Positions 1-5,246 of a DNA stretch of 5,246 nucleotides are shown piece after piece; position 1 is the stretch's first letter, and each line of letters starts with the position of its first letter. The stretch lies in the NCBI GenBank assembly GCA_020216575.1, contig JAIUYC010000389.1, positions 1 through 5,246 on the forward strand, given 5' to 3'. This DNA comes from Coleofasciculus sp. S288 (GTDB lineage: Bacteria; Cyanobacteriota; Cyanobacteriia; Cyanobacteriales; Coleofasciculaceae). The position numbers and the translations under genes were made by a program. Under the pieces are notes generated by a model. The model was not told where the DNA came from. It ran no database searches and was given only the letters and a program-made list of their open reading frames with translations.

Positions 1-252
1 TAGACCTTTGTCTAAACCGCCCCGGTCATAGAAGGGGTAAAGCAACAGTTCCCGCGTCCGTTGATCAGTCCAAACACTCAAGGGTCCCGGTAGCCTTGTC
101 ACTCCAGAACTTGACAAGAGCTGCCAAACTACTAAGAATATCAAGGTTCCGATGATAGGAGGCAAGATATTCTGAGAATTCTTTTTCCAGAAGCTACGAA
201 GGGCATCAGTAGGATTAGCTCCTCCATTGCGATTGATGGTGTTGACAGTCAT
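1..252 (-). CDS. cmpB: CmpB, bicarbonate ABC transporter permease (N-terminal 84 residues; runs off left edge)
   Basis: Inner-membrane permease of the CmpABCD high-affinity bicarbonate importer, in the same family as the nitrate permease NrtB. Only the first 84 codons are present; the binding-protein-dependent permease core lies outside the window. Visible features are a polar, Asn-rich N-terminus, a first membrane helix at about residues 29-46 (ILPPIIGTLIFLVVWQLL), an LPGPLSVW motif after it, and PFYDRGGLDKGL at the edge, which resembles the PF(Y/F)DNGGTDKGL segment of NrtB/CmpB proteins. The start ATG (252-250) is supported by GAGGA eight bases upstream (265-261) and a second purine run closer in. 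It follows cmpA on the same strand with a 217-base gap, so it is probably in the same operon. NrtB and CmpB are very similar, and the Cmp assignment rests mainly on the neighbouring CmpA. Confidence 0.85.
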   Translation of the reverse strand, partial: MTVNTINRNGGANPTDALRSFWKKNSQNILPPIIGTLIFLVVWQLLSSSGVTRLPGPLSVWTDQRTRELLLYPFYDRGGLDKGL

Positions 253-469
253 TTTCCTTTTCCTCTATTCTTAGGTCGGTTTGTGTGCAATGTGAATGGG
301 ACTTTGAACTCGTTAGGTATCAGAAATTAGCAGACCATAACAATGGACATTAACTAAAGCTAGTGCAGCGTGACGGAAATAACTATCGAGTTGAAAACGT
401 TTAAAAAGCTTACTGTACAAGCCTTATTTCCTTCTGTCCTCTGCCATCTGCGTTCTTGCACTCGCCATT
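253..469. other. cmpA-cmpB intergenic gap, no gene
   Basis: This 217-base spacer lies inside the presumed cmp operon. I see no convincing reading frame. It holds the cmpB ribosome binding site at its left end, a degenerate 7-base repeat just after the cmpA stop (431-465), and a short CCAT-AACA-ATGG foldback (335-346) too small to call a terminator. The gap is long for genes of one ABC operon, so an internal promoter or processing site is possible but not shown. Confidence 0.6.
431..465. repeat. Degenerate heptamer tandem repeat (STRR/LTRR-like)
   Basis: Five consecutive 7-base units can be laid out: cttctgt, cctctgc, catctgc, gttcttg, cactcgc. The shared pattern is roughly CNTCTGC, clear in the first three units and decayed in the last two. 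Short and long tandemly repeated heptamers of this kind are known from the intergenic DNA of filamentous cyanobacteria. The array starts five bases past the cmpA stop codon, in transcribed operon sequence. The period is seen directly; the family assignment comes from memory of such repeats. Confidence 0.55.
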
Positions 470-1822
470 TTAGGCTCTCTTAATTTCCAGGCTATTGAGG
501 TAAGCCTCTGGGTTTTCTGGGTCAAACTCTTTGCCATCAAAAAACTTCTCAACACCGCGAGATGTACTCTGGGGAATGTCAGCCTCAAAGCCTGCTTCTT
601 TCGCCGCTTCTTTCCAGAGATCTTCGCGATTGACCGCATCGATAATCTTCTTCGCTTGGTCGATGTCTGCAATCTTGCCATCGTGGAAACCCCAGCGCAG
701 CGACTCGGTCAGGAACCATAAATCGTGACTCTTGTAGGGATAGGACACGCTACCGATATCGTCTTTCCAGTACAGCGGTCCCATCTTGATGTCGCTAACG
801 CTGGGTTTGCCATCACCGAGGTTGTACTGTCCGGCATAAGGGGGTTCGAGAACTTGTGCAGGGATATTAAAATAACTCCGTCCGGCGACGATTTGAACGA
901 GTTCTGCGCGATTTTCTGGCTTATCGCACCACTGCTGGGCTTCCATAATTGCCTTTAAAATGGCTTTCGTGGCTTTGGGATTCTTGTCTACCCAGTCGGA
1001 TCGAATTGCCAGGTATTCCTCCGGATGGAATTTCCAGAGTTGGGAGGTTAATCCTGCCATGAAGCCAATCTTGTCGTTGACGATGCGGTAAGGCCAGGGG
1101 TCTCCTGTACTAAAGGCATCCATCGTTCCATTCCGCATACCTTGCACGGTTTCAGCCGGTGGCACGGCTAAGAGGTCGATGTCTCGATCTGGATCGATAC
1201 CACCAGCGGCTAACCAGTAGCGAATCCAGAAATCCTGGTTCACGTTGGGGAATGTGTGTGCCGCTTTAAATTTCCTGCCATTCGTGGATTGAAACCCTTT
1301 GATGTAGTCGGCTGCACTGGAAATATCGAGTGCAACGCCCTTGCCTTCGTGAATTTGTGCGATCGCAATACCATTGCCGTGGGTATTCAACTGGGCGAGA
1401 ACATACATGGGTATTTTTTGCCCATTCGTAATGATGCCTTCACTCATTAAATGAGGCATTGGCATCTGCCACTGACCGCCATCAATTCCACCTCCTTGGG
1501 AACCGATGGTTACGTTATCCCGTGCCGCCGCCCAACTGGCTTGCTTGGAAACATCCACCTCTGTCATGCCGTACTTGGCAAAGAAGCCTTTTTCCTTTGC
1601 AATCACCAAAGGCGCAGACTCAACGATGGGGATATATCCCAACTTGACTCTTGGCGTTTCCGGCATTTGTTCCGGACTAATTTCTGTCGCTTGAGTTTGT
1701 GCCGTTTCAGTAGCAGCATTAGTGGCAGAGGGAGGGTTACCCAAACAACCTTTGAGTAATATGGAACCAGCAGCAGATGCTCCAGCAGTGAATAGAAATC
1801 TTCGGCGGGAAAAATTGGTCAT
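470..1822 (-). CDS. cmpA: CmpA, bicarbonate-binding lipoprotein of the CmpABCD transporter
   Basis: Periplasmic, membrane-anchored solute-binding protein (450 residues) that captures bicarbonate for import in the CO2-concentrating mechanism. The N-terminus [22 protein letters not shown] combines a twin-arginine start, a hydrophobic segment and a lipobox-like LKGC with Cys26 as the likely lipid site. The body is the NrtA/CmpA fold: [20 protein letters not shown] near the start, [10 protein letters not shown] (94-103), [14 protein letters not shown] (110-123), FSTGDPWP (237-244), HPEEYLAIR (266-274), and a C-terminal SLEIKRA. It is CmpA rather than NrtA because Gln196 replaces the nitrate-contacting His and Glu269 replaces the nitrate-contacting Lys (HPEE, not HPEK), with Thr190 also conserved. 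These match Thr192, Gln198 and Glu270 as I recall them for Synechocystis CmpA, where calcium is a co-ligand. The start is supported by GGAGG four bases upstream. The length is normal and there is no frameshift. Such operons are usually induced by CmpR under low inorganic carbon; no cmpR lies in this window. Confidence 0.93.
   Translation of the reverse strand: MTNFSRRRFLFTAGASAAGSILLKGCLGNPPSATNAATETAQTQATEISPEQMPETPRVKLGYIPIVESAPLVIAKEKGFFAKYGMTEVDVSKQASWAAARDNVTIGSQGGGIDGGQWQMPMPHLMSEGIITNGQKIPMYVLAQLNTHGNGIAIAQIHEGKGVALDISSAADYIKGFQSTNGRKFKAAHTFPNVNQDFWIRYWLAAGGIDPDRDIDLLAVPPAETVQGMRNGTMDAFSTGDPWPYRIVNDKIGFMAGLTSQLWKFHPEEYLAIRSDWVDKNPKATKAILKAIMEAQQWCDKPENRAELVQIVAGRSYFNIPAQVLEPPYAGQYNLGDGKPSVSDIKMGPLYWKDDIGSVSYPYKSHDLWFLTESLRWGFHDGKIADIDQAKKIIDAVNREDLWKEAAKEAGFEADIPQSTSRGVEKFFDGKEFDPENPEAYLNSLEIKRA
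1359..1366. other. HIP1 octamer
   Basis: GCGATCGC inside cmpA. This palindrome is strongly over-represented in many cyanobacterial genomes and supports the taxonomic call. Confidence 0.9.
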
Positions 1823-1826
1823 AAAG

Positions 1827-1831
1827 CCTCC
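1827..1831 (-). promoter_or_regulatory. Ribosome binding site of cmpA
   Basis: GGAGG on the minus strand, four bases before the ATG at 1822-1820. It is a full Shine-Dalgarno core and fixes the start that gives the twin-arginine signal sequence. Confidence 0.8.
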
Positions 1832-1917
1832 AGCAACTTCAATTTTTGTAGGGTTGCGAACAAATAACTAAGTTTTGTTGTTATTGAAAGTCTGACTGCG
1901 AAGTCTTCAGGTTTAAT

Positions 1918-1958
1918 CGCTAGGAGCAAATTACGCTCAAGTTGATAAAAACCTAGCG
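1918..1958 (-). promoter_or_regulatory. Inverted repeat in the cmpA leader, possible RNA structure
   Basis: Perfect 7-base arms CGCTAGG (1918-1924) and CCTAGCG (1952-1958) enclose a second pair, GAGC (1924-1927) and GCTC (1935-1938), around a 7-base loop. Read leftward as mRNA, this would be a small hairpin stacked on a closing stem with a U-rich bulge on one side (the two stems share base 1924). It lies about 95-135 bases upstream of the cmpA start. The pairing is seen directly; transcription through it and any regulatory role are inference, and it matches no riboswitch class I recognise. Confidence 0.35.
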
Positions 1959-2220
1959 TCTTTCCTTTGGAGTACTTCGCAAACCTCTCCTTGGATTAAA
2001 TCAGGCAGAAACCTGACTAAATAGAAAATTCTCAGTTGCATGAATACGCCCTTACAAGCGGAGTTAAGAAACTTGGGGGTTCCTTTCCTTCGTTCCTATT
2101 GGCATTTCTCTATTGTTTTGCAACTTGGTATAAGCTTACCACCTTAGACAGAGGAAGAATTAATTCCCCCAGACAAATCAAAAAAAAATCTTAAATAATA
2201 GTTATAAGGAATTATCGAGT

Positions 2221-2259
2221 CTTCTACTAGTTAGAGGGGTTGAGCTAAATTCTAGGAAG
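2221..2259. repeat. Imperfect inverted repeat (12 paired bases, 10-base loop)
   Basis: CTTC (2221-2224), CTAG (2227-2230) and TTAG (2231-2234) pair with CTAA (2245-2248), CTAG (2252-2255) and GAAG (2256-2259). Two small bulges, TA on one side and ATT on the other, interrupt the stem. No T-run follows on the plus strand, so it is not a standard terminator. It could be a protein-binding site or a degraded mobile repeat. Confidence 0.4.
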
Positions 2260-2319
2260 TGATATCTATAGTAACCATTGAAACCGTCTATGAACGGTAA
2301 TTGATAGCCTATTCTTTGG

Positions 2320-2333
2320 TTAAAAACCATTAA
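2320..2333. promoter_or_regulatory. Weak candidate CmpR site (TTA-N8-TAA)
   Basis: TTA-AAAACCAT-TAA fits the TTA-N7/8-TAA pattern described for CmpR, the LysR-type activator of cmp operons. It is about 500 bases from the cmpA start. In an AT-rich region of this size about one such match is expected by chance, so support is thin. Confidence 0.15.
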
Positions 2334-2347
2334 CTCTAATTGACTAA

Positions 2348-2363
2348 ACTATAAGGTTATAGT
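2348..2363. promoter_or_regulatory. 16-base palindrome, operator-like
   Basis: ACTATAAGGTTATAGT has perfect 7-base arms around GG. It lies 31 bases before the ATG at 2395, where a dimeric regulator could act on the LRR promoter. A related half-site with the same TATAAGG core occurs at 2203-2209. No regulator can be named from the sequence. Confidence 0.4.
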
Positions 2364-2394
2364 CACTACCTTCTATAGCCAGTCTCAATGATTC

Positions 2395-3561
2395 ATGAAA
2401 TTCTCTCTTCTCTTTCTCTGCGCTCTCTGCGCCTCTGTGGTTCGTTATTATTCACAACTCGACAGAACTACGCAGAACCAACCCAAACCATACTGGCGCA
2501 AGCTTCAGAGTGACGCAGCTAAGACAAGAACATCGTTGAGAACACTACTATTGACGTTGGCAACGCTATGGCTGATTAGTGCTAGCGCACTGCCTCCCGT
2601 TGCCGCTGAACCGCAGACAAAGAATTTCAGTCGCTTTGCGGATTGGTGTTTGCATCAAGACAATCTTTCCCCAGAGGCCAGAGATACCGTTCAAGTGCTT
2701 TTACAAGTCGCTGGCACGTCTGACTGCAAGCAAGCCGAACAACAACTTTCCAGTCTCACCCAACTCTACCTCGGTGGCAGTCAAATCTCGGATATCAGCC
2801 CACTGGCATCCTTAACTAACCTTACCAGCCTCGCCCTTGATGTCAATCAAATCTCTGACATTAGTTCACTGGCATCTCTGACGAACCTCACTACCCTCTT
2901 CCTCAACAGCAATCAAATCACTGACATCAGTCCACTCGCATCGCTGACTAAACTGACAACCCTCTCGTTATTTGATAATCAAATCACCAACATCAGTCCA
3001 CTCGCATCGCTGACTAAACTGACAACCCTCTCGCTATTGGACAATCAAATCTCTGACATCAGCCCTCTGTCATCTCTCAACAACCTAACTTGGCTCTCGC
3101 TGCTTGACAATCAAATCTCCAATATCAGTCCACTGGCATCGCTAAACAATCTCACTTGGCTCTCTCTTGGCAGTAATCAAATTACTGACATTCGTCCGCT
3201 TACCTCTCTAACCGGGCTAACTACTCTTACCCTGTTTGATAATCAAATCACTGACATCCGTCCTTTAGCATCCCTAACCAACTTAACTGAACTCTCCCTC
3301 GGCAACAATCAAATTTCTGACCTTAAACCGCTGACATCTTTGGTAAACTTGACTGAACTCTTCCTGTTCAATAATCAAATTGCTGATATCAGTCCCCTTC
3401 AGTCTTTGACTAATCTAAATTGGCTCGACCTTTTCAACAATCAAGTCTCCGATATCAGCCTATTTAAATCTTTGCCCAGTCTGGCTTGGCTTGATCTGCG
3501 TGGCAACCCTTTGAGTAACAAAACTTGCCCTGTTCAACCAGAGTCTATCTGTCAGTTTTGA
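2395..3561 (+). CDS. Secreted leucine-rich-repeat protein (SDS22/internalin-like LRRs)
   Basis: Up to 388 residues. After a signal-like segment (hydrophobic core about residues 50-64, likely cut after PPVAA at 71) comes an N-terminal cap with Cys85 and Cys111 (FADWCLHQDN to AGTSDCKQAEQQL). Eleven full 22-residue leucine-rich units plus one degenerate unit follow (121-384), then a C-terminal cap with Cys378 and Cys386. Units read LxLxxNQIxDIxPLxSL, the bacterial SDS22-like class. LRR stacks bind proteins or other ligands; the partner is unknown. An exported, probably periplasmic or extracellular location is inferred. The start is uncertain: the ATG at 2395 has no Shine-Dalgarno and lies at the edge of a dispersed repeat. 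GTG at 2437 and TTG at 2536 are in-frame alternatives, and the TTG gives a normally sized signal peptide. No transmembrane anchor, LPXTG or catalytic domain is seen. The STAND gene follows 97 bases downstream on the same strand. Confidence 0.88.
   Translation: MKFSLLFLCALCASVVRYYSQLDRTTQNQPKPYWRKLQSDAAKTRTSLRTLLLTLATLWLISASALPPVAAEPQTKNFSRFADWCLHQDNLSPEARDTVQVLLQVAGTSDCKQAEQQLSSLTQLYLGGSQISDISPLASLTNLTSLALDVNQISDISSLASLTNLTTLFLNSNQITDISPLASLTKLTTLSLFDNQITNISPLASLTKLTTLSLLDNQISDISPLSSLNNLTWLSLLDNQISNISPLASLNNLTWLSLGSNQITDIRPLTSLTGLTTLTLFDNQITDIRPLASLTNLTELSLGNNQISDLKPLTSLVNLTELFLFNNQIADISPLQSLTNLNWLDLFNNQVSDISLFKSLPSLAWLDLRGNPLSNKTCPVQPESICQF
2409..2448 (+). repeat. Dispersed CTCTGCG-type repeat overlapping the LRR gene start
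   Basis: Two identical tandem 9-mers, TCTCTGCGC (2415-2423 and 2424-2432), are followed by CTCTGTGGTTCGTTATT. Sequences of this type, reading like CTCTGCGcCTCTGTGGTTCGTT, recur between genes in many cyanobacterial genomes, as I recall them. Here it supplies residues of about 5-18 of the longest LRR reading frame, which suggests that those codons are not ancestral coding sequence. Confidence 0.55.
2755..3558 (+). repeat. In-frame 66-base tandem repeat encoding LRR units
   Basis: Twelve consecutive 66-base units in strict register, with no insertions or deletions, encode the LRR array; the last unit has decayed into the C-terminal cap. Neighbouring units differ in similarity. Bases 2924-2967 are identical to 2990-3033 (44 bases at exactly one period), which points to recent duplication or gene conversion of one unit. 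Confidence 0.9.
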
Positions 3562-3575
3562 AGGCTTAGGAAGTG

Positions 3576-3648
3576 GAGCGATCGCACCCCTAAATCATAT
3601 CGTCTTGAAGACACCAAGGTTAGAATCTGGGGAAAAGTGCGATCGCTC
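3576..3648 (+). promoter_or_regulatory. 12-base inverted repeat built on two HIP1 sites, before the STAND gene
   Basis: GAGCGATCGCAC (3576-3587) and GTGCGATCGCTC (3637-3648) are exact reverse complements separated by 49 bases. Each has the HIP1 octamer GCGATCGC (3578-3585, 3639-3646) at its core. In a transcript the arms could form a GC-rich 12-base stem ending 10 bases before the ATG at 3659. HIP1 is itself palindromic, so the meaningful extra match is four flanking bases. It occupies most of the 97-base LRR-STAND gap, which also holds a -10-like TAGAAT (3621-3626) without a good -35. Confidence 0.4.
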
Positions 3649-3658
3649 TCATCTTCCC

Positions 3659-5246
3659 ATGTCCCAACAACCCATTTACATTTCCCGCCAGCAGGCAGAA
3701 ACGTTTCTTGCTGAGTTTGACAAAGCCCTCAACCAACCCAGTTTGCAGCCACTTCTGTTTCAGGTGCATGGGATTGGGGGAGTTGGAAAGTCTACGCTGT
3801 TGAGGAAGGTACAAGAAATATACCAGCAGCAGGCGGATTTTAGTGCGGTGTCCTTTGGCTTGACAGAGGGAATTGAAACGCCTCTAACGCTGATGGCAAC
3901 GCTTTATGAGCTATTGCCGAAACCCTCCCTTCCTAGCGTCTGGAAACGGGATTTACTCAACTGGGAACCTCCAGCCGATCCGTTTACCTCGCTGAATGAG
4001 CAATATCAGCAAACGCTTTTGGCGCTGCAAAATCAATCCGTTTCCGGCAAGCCGTCGGTTGATGGTGAGCAACAAAGTGCGGTGAAGGATTTGCTCGAAC
4101 TGGGAATCCTTACCCTGTTTTCAGCCACAGGTGCCGCTTCACTGGATACGGCAGTTGCTGCTTTGGGGAAGGGAGTCGGGATGTTGAAAGATGCCCCGCA
4201 GGCAATAGCATCTGGAAAAGAGCGGGTGCTACAACTGCTGCAACAGCATCCGGCAACGAAGGGGAAAAAAGAACTGCAAGAACTGATGCTGCAACCGTTG
4301 CCCAAATTAACTCAAGCATTTGCTCAGGGGTTGATTCAGAAGGCACAAACGCGCCCCATTGTACTCGTGCTGGATACCTATGAAAAAGCGCCTTCTGCGA
4401 TCGACCTTTGGTTGTGTCAATATCTGTTGGGGAATACTGAGATCAAGTCTCACAATGTCCGAATTGTTCTGGCAGGGCGACACAATTTGCTGAGAACAGA
4501 ATATTGGCGGAAATTGCAGCAAGATCGAGAGTTAGTTTACGCGCAATCGTTGGAGCGATTTGATCAAGAACAGACGGCAGACTATCTTCAGCAGATTGGC
4601 ATTACTGAACCGGATGACGTTGGGGACATTTATAAAGCAACGAAGGGCTTACCGTATTATCTCAACTGGATTCGACGGGAGAAATTAGCGGGGCGAGCGA
4701 TCGACTTTTCACAGGGCAATCAAGCGATTGTGGAGTTGCTGCTGCAAGGGCTGAATCCAACGCAGAAACAAGTGTTGCAATTGGCGGCTTGCTGCCGCTG
4801 GTTTGATAAGGGATTGATTCGCCACTTGATGAAGGCTCAAACCTTAAACTTTGACACGGCTGCTGATGATAGGCTGAACTGCTTTGAGTGGTTAACTCAG
4901 CGAGATTTTGCAGAATTTGCTCAACATCGCTATCGCTTAATTGATTTTGAATTTCTCGAACGCTGTAATTTTTCCAAAGCGCAGATAGAGAAGGCATTAG
5001 AAACCTGTTTTCGTCCTATTGCATCATTAGACGGGATTGCCAAGTTTGCCGCACTTATGTCTAAATCCAGACGTTGCCCTGAAAATCAGCGGTTAGATTG
5101 GTTGCGGCAAGCCCAAGTCCAAGCTGAACAACTTGCTACTCCCGCCGAGCCTGAATTTAGCAGTGGTTTGTTTTTGTGGGCATTGGGCTATGCTCTGGGC
5201 AACTTGGGACGAATAGAAGAAGCGATCGCCTCTTACGACAAAGCCC
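3659..5246 (+). CDS. STAND-type P-loop NTPase with TPR repeats (N-terminal 529 residues; runs off right edge)
   Basis: Predicted cytoplasmic signal-transduction NTPase. The frame is open for 529 codons to the window end. Residues 1-30 (MSQQPIYISRQQAETFLAEF) lead straight into the nucleotide-binding domain. Walker A is GIGGVGKST (38-46), Walker B is PIVLVLDTYEKA (233-244) with Asp239 and Glu242, a strand with possible sensor Arg is RIVLAGRHNL (268-277), and GLPYYL (330-335) matches the GxP motif of NB-ARC/STAND ATPases. A helical, winged-helix-like region follows (about 355-435). Residues 502-529 (GYALGNLGRIEEAIASYDKA) begin a TPR. About 100 residues between Walker A and B (125-225) contain a hydrophobic, Gly/Ala-rich stretch (144-177) unlike a minimal NB-ARC. 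There is no N-terminal effector domain, so any output domain would be C-terminal or on a partner. The ATG has no Shine-Dalgarno, as is common in cyanobacteria; a TTG at 3605 is a possible longer start. STAND proteins include phage sensors and regulators; the role here is unknown. Confidence 0.87.
   Translation, partial: MSQQPIYISRQQAETFLAEFDKALNQPSLQPLLFQVHGIGGVGKSTLLRKVQEIYQQQADFSAVSFGLTEGIETPLTLMATLYELLPKPSLPSVWKRDLLNWEPPADPFTSLNEQYQQTLLALQNQSVSGKPSVDGEQQSAVKDLLELGILTLFSATGAASLDTAVAALGKGVGMLKDAPQAIASGKERVLQLLQQHPATKGKKELQELMLQPLPKLTQAFAQGLIQKAQTRPIVLVLDTYEKAPSAIDLWLCQYLLGNTEIKSHNVRIVLAGRHNLLRTEYWRKLQQDRELVYAQSLERFDQEQTADYLQQIGITEPDDVGDIYKATKGLPYYLNWIRREKLAGRAIDFSQGNQAIVELLLQGLNPTQKQVLQLAACCRWFDKGLIRHLMKAQTLNFDTAADDRLNCFEWLTQRDFAEFAQHRYRLIDFEFLERCNFSKAQIEKALETCFRPIASLDGIAKFAALMSKSRRCPENQRLDWLRQAQVQAEQLATPAEPEFSSGLFLWALGYALGNLGRIEEAIASYDKA
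5222..5229. other. HIP1 octamer
   Basis: GCGATCGC inside the first TPR codons of the STAND gene (Glu-Ala-Ile-Ala). Because it sits in a conserved TPR position, the codon choice rather than the protein sequence carries the bias. Confidence 0.9.

Larger units (their letters stand above)
1823..2394. other. Divergent intergenic region between cmpA and the LRR gene, no gene
   Basis: 572 AT-rich bases without a credible coding frame on either strand. The region separates divergently transcribed genes, so it should carry the cmp promoter and leader (leftward) and the LRR promoter (rightward). I could not place a convincing -35/-10 pair for either. TTGACT at 2340-2345 and TATAGT at 2358-2363 look like promoter elements but are only 12 bases apart. 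Other content: a two-part foldback (1918-1958), a small TCAGG/CCTGA hairpin (2001-2016), the palindrome GAATTAATTC (2157-2166), a nine-A run (2180-2188), an imperfect hairpin (2221-2259), an ACCGT/ACGGT pair (2283-2298), and a 16-base palindrome (2348-2363). Confidence 0.6.

Noticed and set aside
335..346. CCATAACAATGG foldback between cmpA and cmpB as a terminator or attenuator
   Set aside because: It has only four base pairs and no adjoining T-run on the transcribed strand.
424..681. A minus-strand 85-codon frame overlapping the end of cmpA
   Set aside because: It overlaps the conserved cmpA C-terminus in another frame, ends in the heptamer repeat, and its Arg/Lys-rich sequence shows no family resemblance.
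1451..1759. Open plus-strand frames opposite cmpA, such as this 102-codon one
   Set aside because: They lie fully antisense to a well-supported gene, have no recognisable domain and are explained by cmpA codon composition.
2180..2188. Nine-A run, which reads as a T-run on the minus strand, as a leftward terminator
   Set aside because: No stable GC-containing hairpin precedes it on the minus strand and no leftward gene ends there.
2340..2363. Promoter made of TTGACT and TATAGT upstream of the LRR gene
   Set aside because: The spacer is only 12 bases, too short for a standard sigma-70-type promoter.
2755..3558. Regular 66-base periodicity as a CRISPR array or satellite DNA
   Set aside because: The units are in frame, encode classic LRRs and have no conserved repeat-spacer alternation.
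3566..3593. Possible terminator after the LRR gene (TTAGG pairing with CCTAA, inner GTG with CAC)
   Set aside because: The stem is short and interrupted and no T-run follows. The 12-base HIP1 pairing competes for the same bases.
4033..4346. Open minus-strand frames opposite the STAND gene
   Set aside because: They are antisense to a frame with intact Walker A, Walker B and GLP motifs. Their Ser/Cys-rich or low-complexity translations look like shadows.

Overview
The window looks cyanobacterial. It holds four copies of the cyanobacterial octamer GCGATCGC (HIP1) in 5.2 kb, where about 0.08 would be expected by chance at even base composition. It also carries short-period repeats of cyanobacterial type and a bicarbonate/nitrate-type ABC transporter whose binding protein matches the cyanobacterial CmpA family. 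I cannot name the species. A multicellular or large-genome lineage is plausible from the repeats, the LRR protein and the STAND/TPR protein, but this is inference.

Left part, minus strand (1-1822): the start of the cmp bicarbonate transport operon, cmpA (470-1822) followed by cmpB (252 to beyond the left edge). CmpA is a lipid-anchored periplasmic bicarbonate-binding protein and CmpB is the inner-membrane permease. The expected ATPase genes cmpC and cmpD would lie outside the window to the left. The 217-base gap between the two genes contains a degenerate 7-base repeat.

Middle (1823-2394): a 572-base AT-rich region with no gene, between divergent genes. It must contain the cmp promoter and leader and probably the promoter of the rightward genes. 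It holds several inverted repeats: a two-part foldback in the cmpA leader, a 39-base imperfect hairpin, and a 16-base operator-like palindrome close to the rightward gene.

Right part, plus strand (2395-5246): a secreted leucine-rich-repeat protein with twelve in-register 22-residue units (2395-3561), then, after 97 bases, the first 529 codons of a STAND-type P-loop NTPase that is entering TPR repeats as the window ends (3659 to beyond the right edge). The first codons of the LRR gene fall inside a dispersed 9-base-period repeat, so its true start is doubtful. Two HIP1 sites in the 97-base gap form a perfect 12-base inverted repeat ending 10 bases before the STAND start codon.

The transporter is well-known biology. 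The least described part is the LRR-STAND pair. STAND NTPases with repeat domains include bacterial defence and signalling proteins, but the LRR protein has an export signal and the NTPase does not, so a direct partnership is only a hypothesis.
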